Made by a program: the position numbers and the translations under genes
Shown: positions 38,227 to 47,663 of the stretch, piece after piece
How the letters are laid out: each line of letters starts with the position of its first letter
How positions within the stretch are numbered: the first letter of the stretch is position 1
From: Nodularia sp. (in: cyanobacteria)
GTDB lineage: Bacteria; Cyanobacteriota; Cyanobacteriia; Cyanobacteriales; Nostocaceae
NCBI GenBank assembly: GCA_007692755.1
Contig: REBL01000112.1
Coordinates: 1-64,000 of the forward strand
Reading direction: 5' to 3'
Length of the DNA stretch: 64,000 nucleotides
The notes under the pieces: generated by a model
What the model was told of the DNA's origin: nothing
What the model saw: the letters and a program-made list of their open reading frames with translations, nothing else
The model's database searches: none

Positions 38227-41200
38227 CTATTCTTCCTCTTCTAGCGATTCGCGGGAGAGAGATTCGTAGGTTGGTCGAGGAGGTGTGCGTCGGGCTGATT
38301 GGTCTGCCATTAAATCGACTTCCACATCTAAGGAACTACCATCGGTTTGGGTTTCTACCTTGTGTACGGCAATGTCTAATCCTAATGATTGCAGTTCTCG
38401 CATTAGTACCTTAAAGGACTCTGGTGTTCCTGGTCGAGGAATTGACTTGCCTTTAACGATGGCATTAAGAGCCTCATTCCGCCCCTGCATATCGTCTGAT
38501 TTGACTGTCAGCAATTCCTGCAAGGTATAAGCTGCACCAAAGGCTTCCAATGCCCACACTTCCATTTCTCCAAAGCGCTGACCACCTTGTTGGGCTTTAC
38601 CACCCAAGGGTTGCTGAGTTACCAGCGAGTATGGCCCTGTGGAACGAGCGTGGATCTTGTCGTCCACCAAATGCACCAGCTTGAGGATGTAAGCTACGCC
38701 TACAGTTATGGGTCGGTCAAAGGGTTCGCCTGTACGACCATCAAACACCATAATTTTGCCAGGATTATCTGGGTTATATACCCAGTCTTTGCCTGTTTCG
38801 TCCCGTGCTTCTTGCAATTTGCCATGTACAAGGCTGCGGGATGTTTCTTCCCCATACATTTCGTCAAAGGGAGTAATTTTAAACCGGACTCCCAAAGTAT
38901 GAGCAGCCCAGCCCAACATACATTCAAATACTTGTCCGACGTTCATCCGACTAGGTACACCCAAGGGATTAAGCACGATGTCCACTGTGGAACCATCTGC
39001 TAAATAAGGCATATCTTCCACTGGCAATATTCGAGAAATAATCCCTTTATTACCGTGACGACCTGCCATTTTGTCGCCCACTTGGATTTTGCGCTTCTGG
39101 GCAACATACACCCGGACGACCATATTGGCTCCCGGTGGTAATTCATCGCCTTGTTCACGGGTAAATAAACGCACGTCAACGACGCGTCCTTTTTCACCGT
39201 TGGGGACTCGCAGAGAGTTGTCTCGCACATCCCGCGCTTTTTCACCAAATATGGCTCGCAACAGTTTTTCTTCTGGTGGTTGGTCAGATTCACCTTTAGG
39301 TGTGACTTTCCCGACCAGAATATCTCCAGCTTCTACCCAAGCCCCGATGCGGATGATTCCCTGTTCATCTAACTGACGCAGGGCATCTTCCCCGACGTTG
39401 GGAATTTCTCTGGTGATTTCTTCTGGGCCGAGTTTGGTTTGTCTGGCTTCAATTTCATATTTCTCAATGTGAATTGAGGTGTAGATATCATCCTGTACCA
39501 ATCTTTCGGAAATCAAAATTGCGTCTTCGTAGTTATACCCTTCCCAAGGCATATAAGCGAGGACAATATTTTGACCCAAGGCTAATTCACCACCTTCTGT
39601 GGCTGAACCATCAGCTAAAACTTGTCCAGTCACTACTCGCTCACCAATGCGGACGAGGGGTTTTTGATTTAAACAAGTGTCTTGGTTGGATCTTTGGTAT
39701 TTAGAAAGTCGATACCTAATTTCTGAGTTACCGCCTTTGGGACGGACACGAATTTCTGTAGCATCTACATAGGTGACATCGCCATCGGTACGTGATACAA
39801 CCACCATTCCGGAGTCTCTCGCACCTTGGGCTTCTAAACCTGTCCCGACCAAAGGACGCTCCGGCTTCAGCAGGGGTACTGCTTGCCGTTGCATATTGGA
39901 ACCCATCAGCGCTCGGTTAGCGTCGTCATGTTCCAAAAAGGGAATCATGCTGGTCGCTACGGACACAATTTGCACTGGGGATACAGCTACGTAGTCTACT
40001 TGTTCTGGTGTTGTGGTTGCCCAGTCTTGGCGATAACGTACAGGTACTTGTGGCCCTTTAATGTAGCCATTTTCATCTACGGGAATGTCACCTGTGGCAG
40101 TCCGCAAATCGTCTTCTTCGTCGGCTGTCATATAGACAGGTGGTAAGTCAAACCGCACGCGACCATTTTCTACTGGTCTAAAGGGGGTTTCTAAGAATCC
40201 ATAGAGGTTGACTCGCGCATGGGTGGCTAAGGAACCAATCAAACCAGCGTTGGGGCCTTCTGGGGTCTCAATGGGGCAAATTCTGCCGTAGTGAGAAGGG
40301 TGAATATCTCGCACGGCAAATCCCGCCCGTTCACGAGTTAAACCACCAGGACCAAGGGCGCTGAGACGGCGTTTGTGGGTCAGTTCTGCTAAGGGATTGG
40401 TTTGATCCATGAACTGACTTAATTGGCTAGAACCAAAGAATTCTTTGATTGCTGCTACCAATGGTTTGGGGTTGACTAAGGAGGCTGGGGTTAAAACTTC
40501 GGCATCGGATACGGTCATGCGTTCGCGAATAATCCGTTCTAGGCGGTTTAAGCCGACTCGCACTTGGTTTTGCAGTAGTTCGCCGACGCTTCTCACCCGA
40601 CGATTACCTAAGTGGTCAATATCGTCGATATTACCGATGTCATATTCGAGGTTAATCAGGTAATCAACTGCGGCTAATATGTCCCCAGGCGTTAGCACGC
40701 GCATGGTGTCGGGAACAGACAGCCGTAATTTTTTGTTGAGTTTGTAACGACCAACGCGACCGAGGTCATAACGTTTGGGGTCGAAGAAGCGGGAGTCTAA
40801 TAGCTGTTGTCCACCTAAGACTGTGGGTGGTTCACCGGGGCGTAATTTCCGGTATAACTCCATCAGGGCTTCTTCTTCAGAAAATTGCCCTTCTTTTTCG
40901 ATGGTTTTTTGGAAATATTCAGGGTGGCGCAGGGCATCAAAAATTTCGTTATCTGATAAGCCGAGGGCTTTTAATAGTACCTGTGCTGAGAGTTTACGGG
41001 TTTTGTCGATGCGAACCCAGACCAAATCGTTACGGTCTGTTTCAAATTTTAGCCAAGCTCCCCGGTTAGGGATTAAGCTAGCTGAATAAGTCCGTCGTCC
41101 GTTTTTATCGATTTCTGATTTGTAGTAAACTCCAGGCGATCGCACGATCTGGTTGACAATTACCCGCTCGGCTCCGTTAATAATAAACGTGCCTCGGTCT

Positions 41201-41529
41201 GTCATTAAAGGCAGATCCCCAATAAATACTTCTTGTTCCTTGATATCCCCTGTTTCTTTGTTCAACAGGCGGGTGGGAACATACATTTGTACAGCATAGG
41301 TACTATCTCGCCGTTTAGATTCCTCAACGCTGTATTTTGGCTCTTTAAGTTTGTAATTATTTCCTAAAAAGTGCAGTTCTAATTTGCCTGTATAGTCTGT
41401 AATGGGACTAAAGGAGTTAAGTTCTTCTATCAGCCCTTCTTCTAAAAACCAGCGAAAACTAGAACGCTGAATTTCAATCAAGTCGGGCAATAAAAAGGCG
41501 GATTCCATATTATATGTATCTGTAGTCAT
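38227..41529 (-). CDS. rpoB: RNA polymerase beta subunit (RpoB)
   Basis: The 1100-residue product is a full beta subunit. The N-terminal lobe begins [19 protein letters not shown]. The rifampicin-binding cluster reads [20 protein letters not shown] and [18 protein letters not shown]. The C-terminal half has [17 protein letters not shown] and the clamp segment [20 protein letters not shown]. The tail ends in [13 protein letters not shown]-like acidic residues ([13 protein letters not shown]). It starts with ATG at 41529; a later ATG at codon 8 is possible. It heads the rpoB-rpoC1-rpoC2 operon on the minus strand. Confidence 0.98.
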   Translation of the reverse strand: MTTDTYNMESAFLLPDLIEIQRSSFRWFLEEGLIEELNSFSPITDYTGKLELHFLGNNYKLKEPKYSVEESKRRDSTYAVQMYVPTRLLNKETGDIKEQEVFIGDLPLMTDRGTFIINGAERVIVNQIVRSPGVYYKSEIDKNGRRTYSASLIPNRGAWLKFETDRNDLVWVRIDKTRKLSAQVLLKALGLSDNEIFDALRHPEYFQKTIEKEGQFSEEEALMELYRKLRPGEPPTVLGGQQLLDSRFFDPKRYDLGRVGRYKLNKKLRLSVPDTMRVLTPGDILAAVDYLINLEYDIGNIDDIDHLGNRRVRSVGELLQNQVRVGLNRLERIIRERMTVSDAEVLTPASLVNPKPLVAAIKEFFGSSQLSQFMDQTNPLAELTHKRRLSALGPGGLTRERAGFAVRDIHPSHYGRICPIETPEGPNAGLIGSLATHARVNLYGFLETPFRPVENGRVRFDLPPVYMTADEEDDLRTATGDIPVDENGYIKGPQVPVRYRQDWATTTPEQVDYVAVSPVQIVSVATSMIPFLEHDDANRALMGSNMQRQAVPLLKPERPLVGTGLEAQGARDSGMVVVSRTDGDVTYVDATEIRVRPKGGNSEIRYRLSKYQRSNQDTCLNQKPLVRIGERVVTGQVLADGSATEGGELALGQNIVLAYMPWEGYNYEDAILISERLVQDDIYTSIHIEKYEIEARQTKLGPEEITREIPNVGEDALRQLDEQGIIRIGAWVEAGDILVGKVTPKGESDQPPEEKLLRAIFGEKARDVRDNSLRVPNGEKGRVVDVRLFTREQGDELPPGANMVVRVYVAQKRKIQVGDKMAGRHGNKGIISRILPVEDMPYLADGSTVDIVLNPLGVPSRMNVGQVFECMLGWAAHTLGVRFKITPFDEMYGEETSRSLVHGKLQEARDETGKDWVYNPDNPGKIMVFDGRTGEPFDRPITVGVAYILKLVHLVDDKIHARSTGPYSLVTQQPLGGKAQQGGQRFGEMEVWALEAFGAAYTLQELLTVKSDDMQGRNEALNAIVKGKSIPRPGTPESFKVLMRELQSLGLDIAVHKVETQTDGSSLDVEVDLMADQSARRTPPRPTYESLSRESLEEEE

Positions 41530-42305
41530 GCCTTTACCTTCGTCAACCTGGTTAAACTTTTTTTGAGGACACTGCTGAAATCTCTGTTTTTAGCGTGTTC
41601 CCACCGCTAACTTGTGTCCATAACTATTTGGGAACTTCTCTTTGTTTATGCCATCTGCTATTTCTAGGTGTAGGCAAACGCCGCTATTGAAACTGCAAAG
41701 AGAGATTTTGGCAAGGGGGGTAATCGCCCTTGTTTTCTCTCAAGGTGCGCTAAAATCGAGATATTAAGTCGATTTATTAACAGTAGTTGGCTGAAATATT
41801 GATGAATTTGTTGTGCTTTCCTCACTTCACCTCCCATAAGCTTCATGAATTTGCCTAGACATCTCTAGACTATTTGTGTCATCAATTCACCGTCTACACT
41901 TAGGGTAGTCTCTTAAGACACAGGGAAAGAGCCGCGTATTTTGTCGGCTCTGATTTGTCACTACAGGCTTGATTTTGGTGGGTTTTGCTCACAAGGTAAT
42001 TTACGTTTAACAATTTTCTATAGGTTAAGTACGGCACAGGCGCTTTTTTGCCAAAGTCTAAGTGACTGTCGAATCCTGACATCAGTCATAAATTCCGAAC
42101 ATCCGCTTGTAGAGATGAGGTGGATGATCAAGTTGATAACAGCACAAAATCAAGCTTAAAAGTTTTCAATTCCTTCCTTTTTTATTATGACGTATTCCAA
42201 TTCTTTTGGAGGGATTAATCTTAGCACAATTTTGTCCTCCTAAAGTTTTATTTTTTTAGCATTCTGTGACCTTCAGTGCCAGCCTGCGAGATAGATGAGC
42301 AGACT
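41530..42305. other. Long intergenic region upstream of rpoB, no gene seen
   Basis: These 776 bp between tatD and rpoB (both minus strand) hold no convincing frame; short frames on either strand lack coding character. The length and position suggest a promoter and untranslated leader for the polymerase operon, but I cannot identify a specific RNA element. Confidence 0.5.
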
Positions 42306-43091
42306 TTATAGTGCTAATCTAAATAATTCACAAGCATTTTGGGTGGTTTGAGCGGCGATCGCTTCTAATGTTTCTCCACGTAAATGAGCTACTTGTGCGG
42401 CTACATAACGAACATAGGCTGGCTCATTGCGTTTTTCACCCCGTTTGGGGACTGGAGACAGAAAAGGGCAGTCTGTTTCCACTAGCAGGCGATCGCCTCT
42501 TACCATTGCGGCTGAGGCTTGGATCGCTTTAGCGTTTTTGAATGTTACCGTCCCGCTAAAGCTAATGTAGAAACCTAAGTCCAGAAACCATTGAGTTTCC
42601 TCTGGTGTACCACCCCAACAATGCATGACACCTCTAGGAGTTTGTCCGGTGTTCTCCCGCCATTTTTGCAATATTTCCCTGACTTCGGGGGCTGCATCAC
42701 GACAATGGATAATCACTGGTAAATTCAGTTCACAGGCGATCGCTAGTTGGGCTTCAAAGGCTATGCGTTGAAGTGCATAGTTATCTGCTTTGAAAAGATC
42801 CATACCCATTTCCCCAATCGCTACCACTTTCGGTTCCGAACTAGCCAAAGATTTAATTTCGGCGGCTGTATTGCTTTGCCATTTCTCAACATCTAAGGGA
42901 TGCAAACCAACAGCGAAGCTAAGTTCTGGAAACTGGTGCGCTAGGGTCTTGATACTGGAAAATTCTGAAGGTTCGACACAGGAGTGTACGAGGCGTACTA
43001 CACCGGCTTCTTGCCATCGCGATCGCACTGCTGCTAAATCTGCCTGAAATGTATCAAAGTTAATATGGACGTGAGTATCAATCAGCTGCAT
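42306..43091 (-). CDS. tatD: TatD-family metal-dependent deoxyribonuclease
   Basis: The 261-residue TIM-barrel hydrolase has the TatD metal ligands: DTHVHINFD at the N terminus (H7, H9), the glutamate in IGEMGMDLF, histidines in [12 protein letters not shown] and MHCWGGTPE, and aspartate in [14 protein letters not shown]. Family members are 3'-5' DNases/exonucleases acting in DNA repair; the exact role here is not shown. It lies between rpsT and rpoB on the same strand, an order kept in cyanobacteria. Confidence 0.93.
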   Translation of the reverse strand: MQLIDTHVHINFDTFQADLAAVRSRWQEAGVVRLVHSCVEPSEFSSIKTLAHQFPELSFAVGLHPLDVEKWQSNTAAEIKSLASSEPKVVAIGEMGMDLFKADNYALQRIAFEAQLAIACELNLPVIIHCRDAAPEVREILQKWRENTGQTPRGVMHCWGGTPEETQWFLDLGFYISFSGTVTFKNAKAIQASAAMVRGDRLLVETDCPFLSPVPKRGEKRNEPAYVRYVAAQVAHLRGETLEAIAAQTTQNACELFRLAL

Positions 43092-43223
43092 TGTAGTTAT
43101 CAGTCATGAGTCAGTTGCTAGCACTGAGCGCAATCGAAGTGAGACAAGCCGAAGTTTCATGATTTCGTCAGCAGTAATCAGGGATATAGATATATCTTTA
43201 CTGATTACTGAAACATTAAACTA

Positions 43224-43520
43224 CTAAGCAGATGCTGGAGCCAGTGGCTTGAGTTTGCGAGCCAACCTGGATTTTTTGCGAGCGCCGTTATTGGGGTGGA
43301 GAACACCTCGTTTGACAGCTTTGTCAATTTTGCTGACAGCTTCAGATAGCCGCACCTGTACTTCTTGCTCTAATTCTGAGTTAGGATTAGCTGCATAGAC
43401 ATCGACTGCACTGAAGTATTTTTTCATCAGCGTTCTTACAGCTGATTTGTAAGCTTTGTTACGCAAACGATTGCGTTCTCCGATTTGGGCGCGTTTGAGA
43501 GCAGATTTTGTATTCGCCAC
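43224..43520 (-). CDS. rpsT: 30S ribosomal protein S20
   Basis: S20 is a helical protein binding the 5' domain of 16S rRNA. The 98-residue product reads [20 protein letters not shown], then [18 protein letters not shown] and [20 protein letters not shown], the family pattern. I take the GTG at 43520 as start because the family begins at that residue; the ATG at 43553 would add 11 hydrophobic residues that are not part of S20. Confidence 0.96.
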   Translation of the reverse strand: MANTKSALKRAQIGERNRLRNKAYKSAVRTLMKKYFSAVDVYAANPNSELEQEVQVRLSEAVSKIDKAVKRGVLHPNNGARKKSRLARKLKPLAPASA

Positions 43521-43620
43521 AGTCAATTCCAAAAATACTATTAATATGTACACACACTACCAGACTTACTAATATAGCATTCATAATGCCAATGTCAGAA
43601 TTTATAGAAAAAGTTTCTAT

Positions 43621-43705
43621 TTTGGGGAGTAGGGGAAGAAGCAGGGGTGCAGGGTGCAGGGTGCAGGGGGAATATTTTATTTTTTCAGAGTCATAAAAGA
43701 GCGCT
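43621..43705. repeat. Heptamer tract plus dispersed 35-bp repeat
   Basis: GGTGCAGGGTGCAGGGTGCA units lie in 43645-43668. Directly after them, GAATATTTTATTTTTT followed by AGAGTCATAAAAGAGCGCTA (43670-43705) repeats the sequence near 10927-10960. Confidence 0.75.
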
Positions 43706-43851
43706 AATGACCAATGACAAATGACTAATGACAGTATCCTTGACAACTTTACTGTTTGTGTGTAATCGATTGAGAAAATGCGTTAAAATAAGTTACTTCG
43801 ATTGATTGTTAGTTACTAAAAGTAGAAAAATAAGTAAAAAATATACTCAGA

Positions 43852-43952
43852 CCCTATGCCACCTCCTTGTTCAAGGCAACTGGATGTGCAAATATGTCAC
43901 CAGGAAACCCGGAGGGAGTGCAGGCTAGGTTGTAAGGGTAGTGGGTATTGGC
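43852..43952 (+). ncRNA. ffs: Probable bacterial small SRP RNA (4.5S-like)
   Basis: Read on the plus strand, a long hairpin forms. CCTATGCCACCTCCTT (about 43853-43868) pairs imperfectly with AAGGGTAGTGGGTATTGG (about 43934-43951), and inside this CACCAGGAAACCCGGAGGGA then GTGCAGGCTAGG resembles SRP domain IV (compare CCAGG..CC-GGAA-GG.AGCAGCC.AGG in E. coli), with a GGAG loop in place of GGAA and one extra base. A TATACT box (43842-43847) lies 5-6 bases before the start. The length of about 100 bases fits. SRP RNA with Ffh targets membrane proteins. The domain IV match is imperfect, so the call is probable, not certain. Confidence 0.68.
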
Positions 43953-44193
43953 ACACCTTCTCCCTGCCGTATACCAAAGAGCTGACCGCCAGGGTAAGCC
44001 AACTAGGAAAAACGGACTGAGCAATAATAGTCGCCTTCTCAAGCAAACCATGTGCTGGCAGCCTTGGAAGTATCAAAAAAATCCAGGTTAAGCTAGAGAA
44101 GAGAATTAAAACTAGCTCGACAACCTCATTGGTCAAGAGTGAAGACTGATTCTCAGGCGGGAATATTCTAAATATTGGCATCCTCCTTACTCC

Positions 44194-45495
44194 ATGCTGC
44201 GAATCATTACTCAGCAGGCAGACGTTGTATCAGAACTACAACGTATCTGCAATCGTACTCACGATGAACACGTGCTTCACAAAGAAGCAACTGTGCGCGA
44301 AGTATTGCAAGCAGTGCAGCGCCAAGGCGACAAAGCTGTTTTGCATTATACAGCTGAATTCGATCATCAAACTCTCAAAGCAGAGGAATTGCGTGTTACT
44401 AGCTCCGAAATGGATGCAGCCTACCAACAGGTGTCGAAGGAGTTACTCCAGGCGATTCAGTTGGCTGGCCGCCAAATTGAAGCATTTCACCGCCAGCGTG
44501 TTCCGAAAAGTTGGGTACACTTTGGCGATGATGATGTGGTGCTGGGCAAACGCTATACTCCTGTAGACCGTGCAGGGTTATATGTGCCTGGTGGTCGTGC
44601 TGCCTATCCCAGTACTGTACTGATGAATGCGATTCCGGCTAAGGTGGCTGGTGTGCCTCGTGTGGTGATGGTAACGCCTCCTGGTTCGAGAAAAACAATT
44701 CACCCAGCTGTTTTGGTAGCGGCACAAGAAGCCGGGATAGAAGAAATTTATCGTGTTGGGGGGGCGCAAGCGATCGCAGCTTTAGCCTATGGTACAGCAA
44801 CGATTCCCCAAGTCAACGTGATTACTGGCCCTGGTAATATTTATGTGACTTTAGCCAAAAAACTGGTTTACGGTACTGTAGGCATTGACTCTCTGGCTGG
44901 ACCGAGTGAAGTTTTAATTATTGCCGATGAAACAGCAAATCCTGTGAATGTGGCGGCGGACTTATTGGCGCAAGCTGAACATGATCCAATGGCGGCGGCG
45001 ATTTTGTTGACTACGGATACTGCTTTAGCTAAAAACGTGCAAGTAGCTGTGGAAAGGCAATTAGTGGATCATCCCCGACGGATAGACACCGAAAAAGCGA
45101 TCGCTCATTATGGCTTAATTGTTGTTGTCGAGTCTTTGTCAGCAGCAGCAGAATTTTCCAATGAATTCGCCCCCGAACATTTAGAGTTAGAAGTTAAAGA
45201 TCCGTGGGCATTACTTCCCCATATTCGTCACGCCGGGGCAATATTCTTGGGCTATTCTACACCAGAAGCTGTAGGAGACTATTTAGCAGGGCCTAACCAC
45301 ACCTTGCCGACTTCCGGGGCGGCTCGGTATGCTTCACCTTTAGGGGTGGAAACATTTCTCAAACATTCCAGTATTATTCAATATTCACCTACGGCACTGC
45401 AAAAAGTGGCTGGGGCTATTGATGCGCTAGCAACAGCGGAGGGCTTACCGTCTCATAAAGATTCAGTCAGACGCAGAATTCAGCAGGAAGAGTGA
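44194..45495 (+). CDS. hisD: Histidinol dehydrogenase
   Basis: HisD oxidises histidinol to histidine in two NAD-dependent steps, the end of histidine synthesis. The 433 residues cover the family: GGRAAYPSTVLMNAIPAKVA, VITGPGNIYVTLAKK, the zinc-site segment AGPSEVLIIADE with AQAEHDPMAAAILLT, and the catalytic EFAPEHLELE and GPNHTLPTSGAARY. The ATG at 44194 is the natural start. No other his gene is adjacent, as is usual in cyanobacteria. Confidence 0.97.
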   Translation: MLRIITQQADVVSELQRICNRTHDEHVLHKEATVREVLQAVQRQGDKAVLHYTAEFDHQTLKAEELRVTSSEMDAAYQQVSKELLQAIQLAGRQIEAFHRQRVPKSWVHFGDDDVVLGKRYTPVDRAGLYVPGGRAAYPSTVLMNAIPAKVAGVPRVVMVTPPGSRKTIHPAVLVAAQEAGIEEIYRVGGAQAIAALAYGTATIPQVNVITGPGNIYVTLAKKLVYGTVGIDSLAGPSEVLIIADETANPVNVAADLLAQAEHDPMAAAILLTTDTALAKNVQVAVERQLVDHPRRIDTEKAIAHYGLIVVVESLSAAAEFSNEFAPEHLELEVKDPWALLPHIRHAGAIFLGYSTPEAVGDYLAGPNHTLPTSGAARYASPLGVETFLKHSSIIQYSPTALQKVAGAIDALATAEGLPSHKDSVRRRIQQEE

Positions 45496-45568
45496 TTTGG
45501 AATGTTGATTTTTTTCATAAACTATTGGTTAAAGCTACCCGGTAGCTCTAAGTTTTAGGAGATGAGTA

Positions 45569-45994
45569 TTGCTAAAAAATGTTTTGGTAGCTCTTGACGG
45601 ATCGGAAATTGCCGAACGAGTCATTCAAACTTTAAATGATTTAATGTTTGCCCCTGATGCCAAAGTTATTCTCTGTCATGTATTTCCCACGCCAGAGTCA
45701 GAGAGGGAACTACCCGCAGACCGCCCTCATCCAGAATCTTCTCAGTTTCCTAATTTCCAGATTGAAAAACAACTGTTAAATTATAAAGAAAACTTATCAT
45801 TTAACAGTGAATTAGAATTGGTAACCGGCGATCCTGCGGTCGAAATTATTCGTCTGGCCAATATTTACAAAGCTGATTTAATTATCATTGGCAGTCGCGG
45901 GTTAGTGGGAATGAAGCGAATTGTCTTGGGTTCTGTAAGTACTCAAGTTGTGGAAGAGGCTAATTGTTCGGTATTGGTGGTAAAACCAGCTTAA
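45569..45994 (+). CDS. Universal stress protein (UspA family)
   Basis: The 141-residue single-domain product has the Usp fold: NVLVALDGSEIAERVIQT at the N terminus and the ATP-binding signature GSRGLVGMKRIVLGSVS near the C terminus, ending CSVLVVKPA. ATP-binding Usp proteins act in stress and energy-state responses. The start is a TTG at 45569, supported by TAGGAG about 8 bases upstream. No ATG in frame would keep the first beta strand. It follows hisD after 73 bp. Confidence 0.92.
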   Translation: MLKNVLVALDGSEIAERVIQTLNDLMFAPDAKVILCHVFPTPESERELPADRPHPESSQFPNFQIEKQLLNYKENLSFNSELELVTGDPAVEIIRLANIYKADLIIIGSRGLVGMKRIVLGSVSTQVVEEANCSVLVVKPA

Positions 45995-45995
45995 G

Positions 45996-46017
45996 TAGAC
46001 GCGATTAATCGCGTCTA
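45996..46017. terminator. Perfect 22-bp palindrome between convergent genes
   Basis: TAGACGCGATTA and its complement TAATCGCGTCTA overlap to form a perfect 22-bp palindrome that starts 2 bp after the usp stop, followed by a T-rich tract. It lies between two genes facing each other and may act as a bidirectional terminator. The sequence is also like a dispersed small palindromic repeat. Confidence 0.6.
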
Positions 46018-46019
46018 TA

Positions 46020-46400
46020 CTATTTATTTACCAAAAACTGCCGCAAACTTAATAAATTCAGGGTTTGTCCTAAATTTAGGGGCAGAATTGAAACTCCCTC
46101 TAAGCGGGACTGCACCCAACCTTCTCCCCAGTACCATTCATGAAAGCCATCAATACCTCCACTAAGTAGCAACCGGAGACAATTGGGTCTTGCCACTTCT
46201 ACTTGATGATGAATTGAAACTGGCCCAGTCCAGGTTGTAAACTGAAATCCAGTATGTAGTTCTTCTGGCATTCCTGGAGCGAAACTTTGCCCTACAAGCC
46301 ATTTGGCTAAACTTTCGGGATGTTGCAAACTATCACGAATCGCACTTGCGGAGGCGGCGATTTCTATCCGTAGTTGACTTTGTTGAAAATTACCCAGCAT
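46020..46400 (-). CDS. SRPBCC-like (START/cyclase-fold) protein
   Basis: The 126-residue product has the feel of the SRPBCC ligand-binding fold: the N-terminal strand SQLRIEIAASASAIRDSLQH followed by PESLAKW, a central TTWTGPVSIHHQVEVARP, and GGIDGFHEWYWGEGWVQSRL. The C-terminal helix (LNLLSLRQFLVN) closes the fold. The family assignment is by pattern and is moderate. No ligand or partner is suggested by the neighbours. Confidence 0.6.
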   Translation of the reverse strand: MLGNFQQSQLRIEIAASASAIRDSLQHPESLAKWLVGQSFAPGMPEELHTGFQFTTWTGPVSIHHQVEVARPNCLRLLLSGGIDGFHEWYWGEGWVQSRLEGVSILPLNLGQTLNLLSLRQFLVNK

Positions 46401-46619
46401 TTTTGAATAAAATAATTGTTTAAAGATCAGGTCTGATTTTTAGTGCGTTGTAGTTCTAGTATTGCAAATACAATCAGTTATTACAGCCTCGTTTTTCTAC
46501 TAGATGAGAATTTAGACCCTTGATTGGGCTGTTGGAAACCTAGACTGTAACCGTTTAGGTTCAGCGTGGGAGATGTCACAATAGAGAATGTAGACTTATT
46601 AAGAAATGTAAGGTTTTTC

Positions 46620-47525
46620 ATGGCTGACCAATTAATTCGTGCCACAGCAGCCGACGGTGGAATTCGTGCTGTGGGTGTGATTACCACTCGTTTAACAGAA
46701 GAAGCACGGCAACGCCACAAACTGTCCTATGTGGCAACGGCAGCATTGGGGCGGACTATGGCGGGGGGCTTATTGATGGCTTCTAGTATGAAGCGTCCTG
46801 GTTCTAGGGTTAATGTCCGGGTCAAGGGCGATGGGCCTCTGGGTGGTATCTTGGTAGATGCTGGTTTGGATGGCACAGTCCGCGGCTATGTCGCTAACCC
46901 ATCTGTAGAATTGCCTCCTAATGCCAAAGGTAAGCTAGATGTTGGTGGTGCAGTCGGTAAGGGCTACCTTTACGTAGTGCGAGATATTGGTTATGGCTAC
47001 CCTTACTCTAGTACGGTGGAACTAGTATCGGGTGAAATAGGCGACGATGTAGCTCATTACTTAGTGAGTTCTGAACAGACACCTTCAGCTTTGCTTTTAG
47101 GTGTATTTGTAGGAGCAAATGGTGTAACGGCTGCTGGAGGTTTATTATTGCAAGTTTTACCGAAAGCTGCCAGAGATGAAGCCTTAGTGGAAACATTGAC
47201 AGGACGGGTATCTAGTTTGTCTGGGTTTACGCCGTTGTTACGAGATGGTAAGACGTTACCAGAGATTTTTAATGACTTACTAGGAGACATGGGTCTGTCA
47301 ATTTTTCCCGAACGTCAAATGTTGCGCTTTAATTGTGGTTGCTCTTTTGACCGTGTACTAGGGGCATTAAAAATATTGGGAGAAGAGGAATTGCAAGACA
47401 TGATTGTTAAAGATAATGGTGCTGAGGCAATTTGTGAGTTTTGCGGCGAAGTTTATCAGGCTAGTAGTAATCACTTGGCTCAGTTAATTGTTGATTTGCA
47501 AAGGGAATCTTCAGTTTCTAGCTAA
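46620..47525 (+). CDS. hslO: Redox-regulated chaperone Hsp33
   Basis: Hsp33 is a holdase that unfolds and becomes active under oxidative stress. The product from the ATG at 46620 has 301 residues. The N-terminal domain shows GGLLMASSMKRPG and VRVKGDGPLGGILVDAG. The C-terminal zinc switch has four cysteines as CxC (NCGCSFDRVL) and CxxC (ICEFCGEVY), the redox-sensing set. The ATG at 46566 would add 18 residues unlike the family and is rejected. Confidence 0.95.
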   Translation: MADQLIRATAADGGIRAVGVITTRLTEEARQRHKLSYVATAALGRTMAGGLLMASSMKRPGSRVNVRVKGDGPLGGILVDAGLDGTVRGYVANPSVELPPNAKGKLDVGGAVGKGYLYVVRDIGYGYPYSSTVELVSGEIGDDVAHYLVSSEQTPSALLLGVFVGANGVTAAGGLLLQVLPKAARDEALVETLTGRVSSLSGFTPLLRDGKTLPEIFNDLLGDMGLSIFPERQMLRFNCGCSFDRVLGALKILGEEELQDMIVKDNGAEAICEFCGEVYQASSNHLAQLIVDLQRESSVSS

Positions 47526-47663
47526 AGTAAAGATTAATACTAAAGGATGATAATATTCATGCTATCTGTGGTCAGAGGATATTTAATTAAGTAGCTTTTA
47601 CGATGGCAGCATCGGAATTATCAGCCTAGAACAGATCGCTATTCAACTATTTTGGTGTGAGAG

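Noticed and set aside
41530-42305. Short frames upstream of rpoB
   Set aside because: None has a good start or protein-like sequence; treated as leader DNA.
43854-44181. Two minus-strand frames upstream of hisD
   Set aside because: They lie opposite the SRP RNA candidate; no ribosome sites and no recognisable protein.
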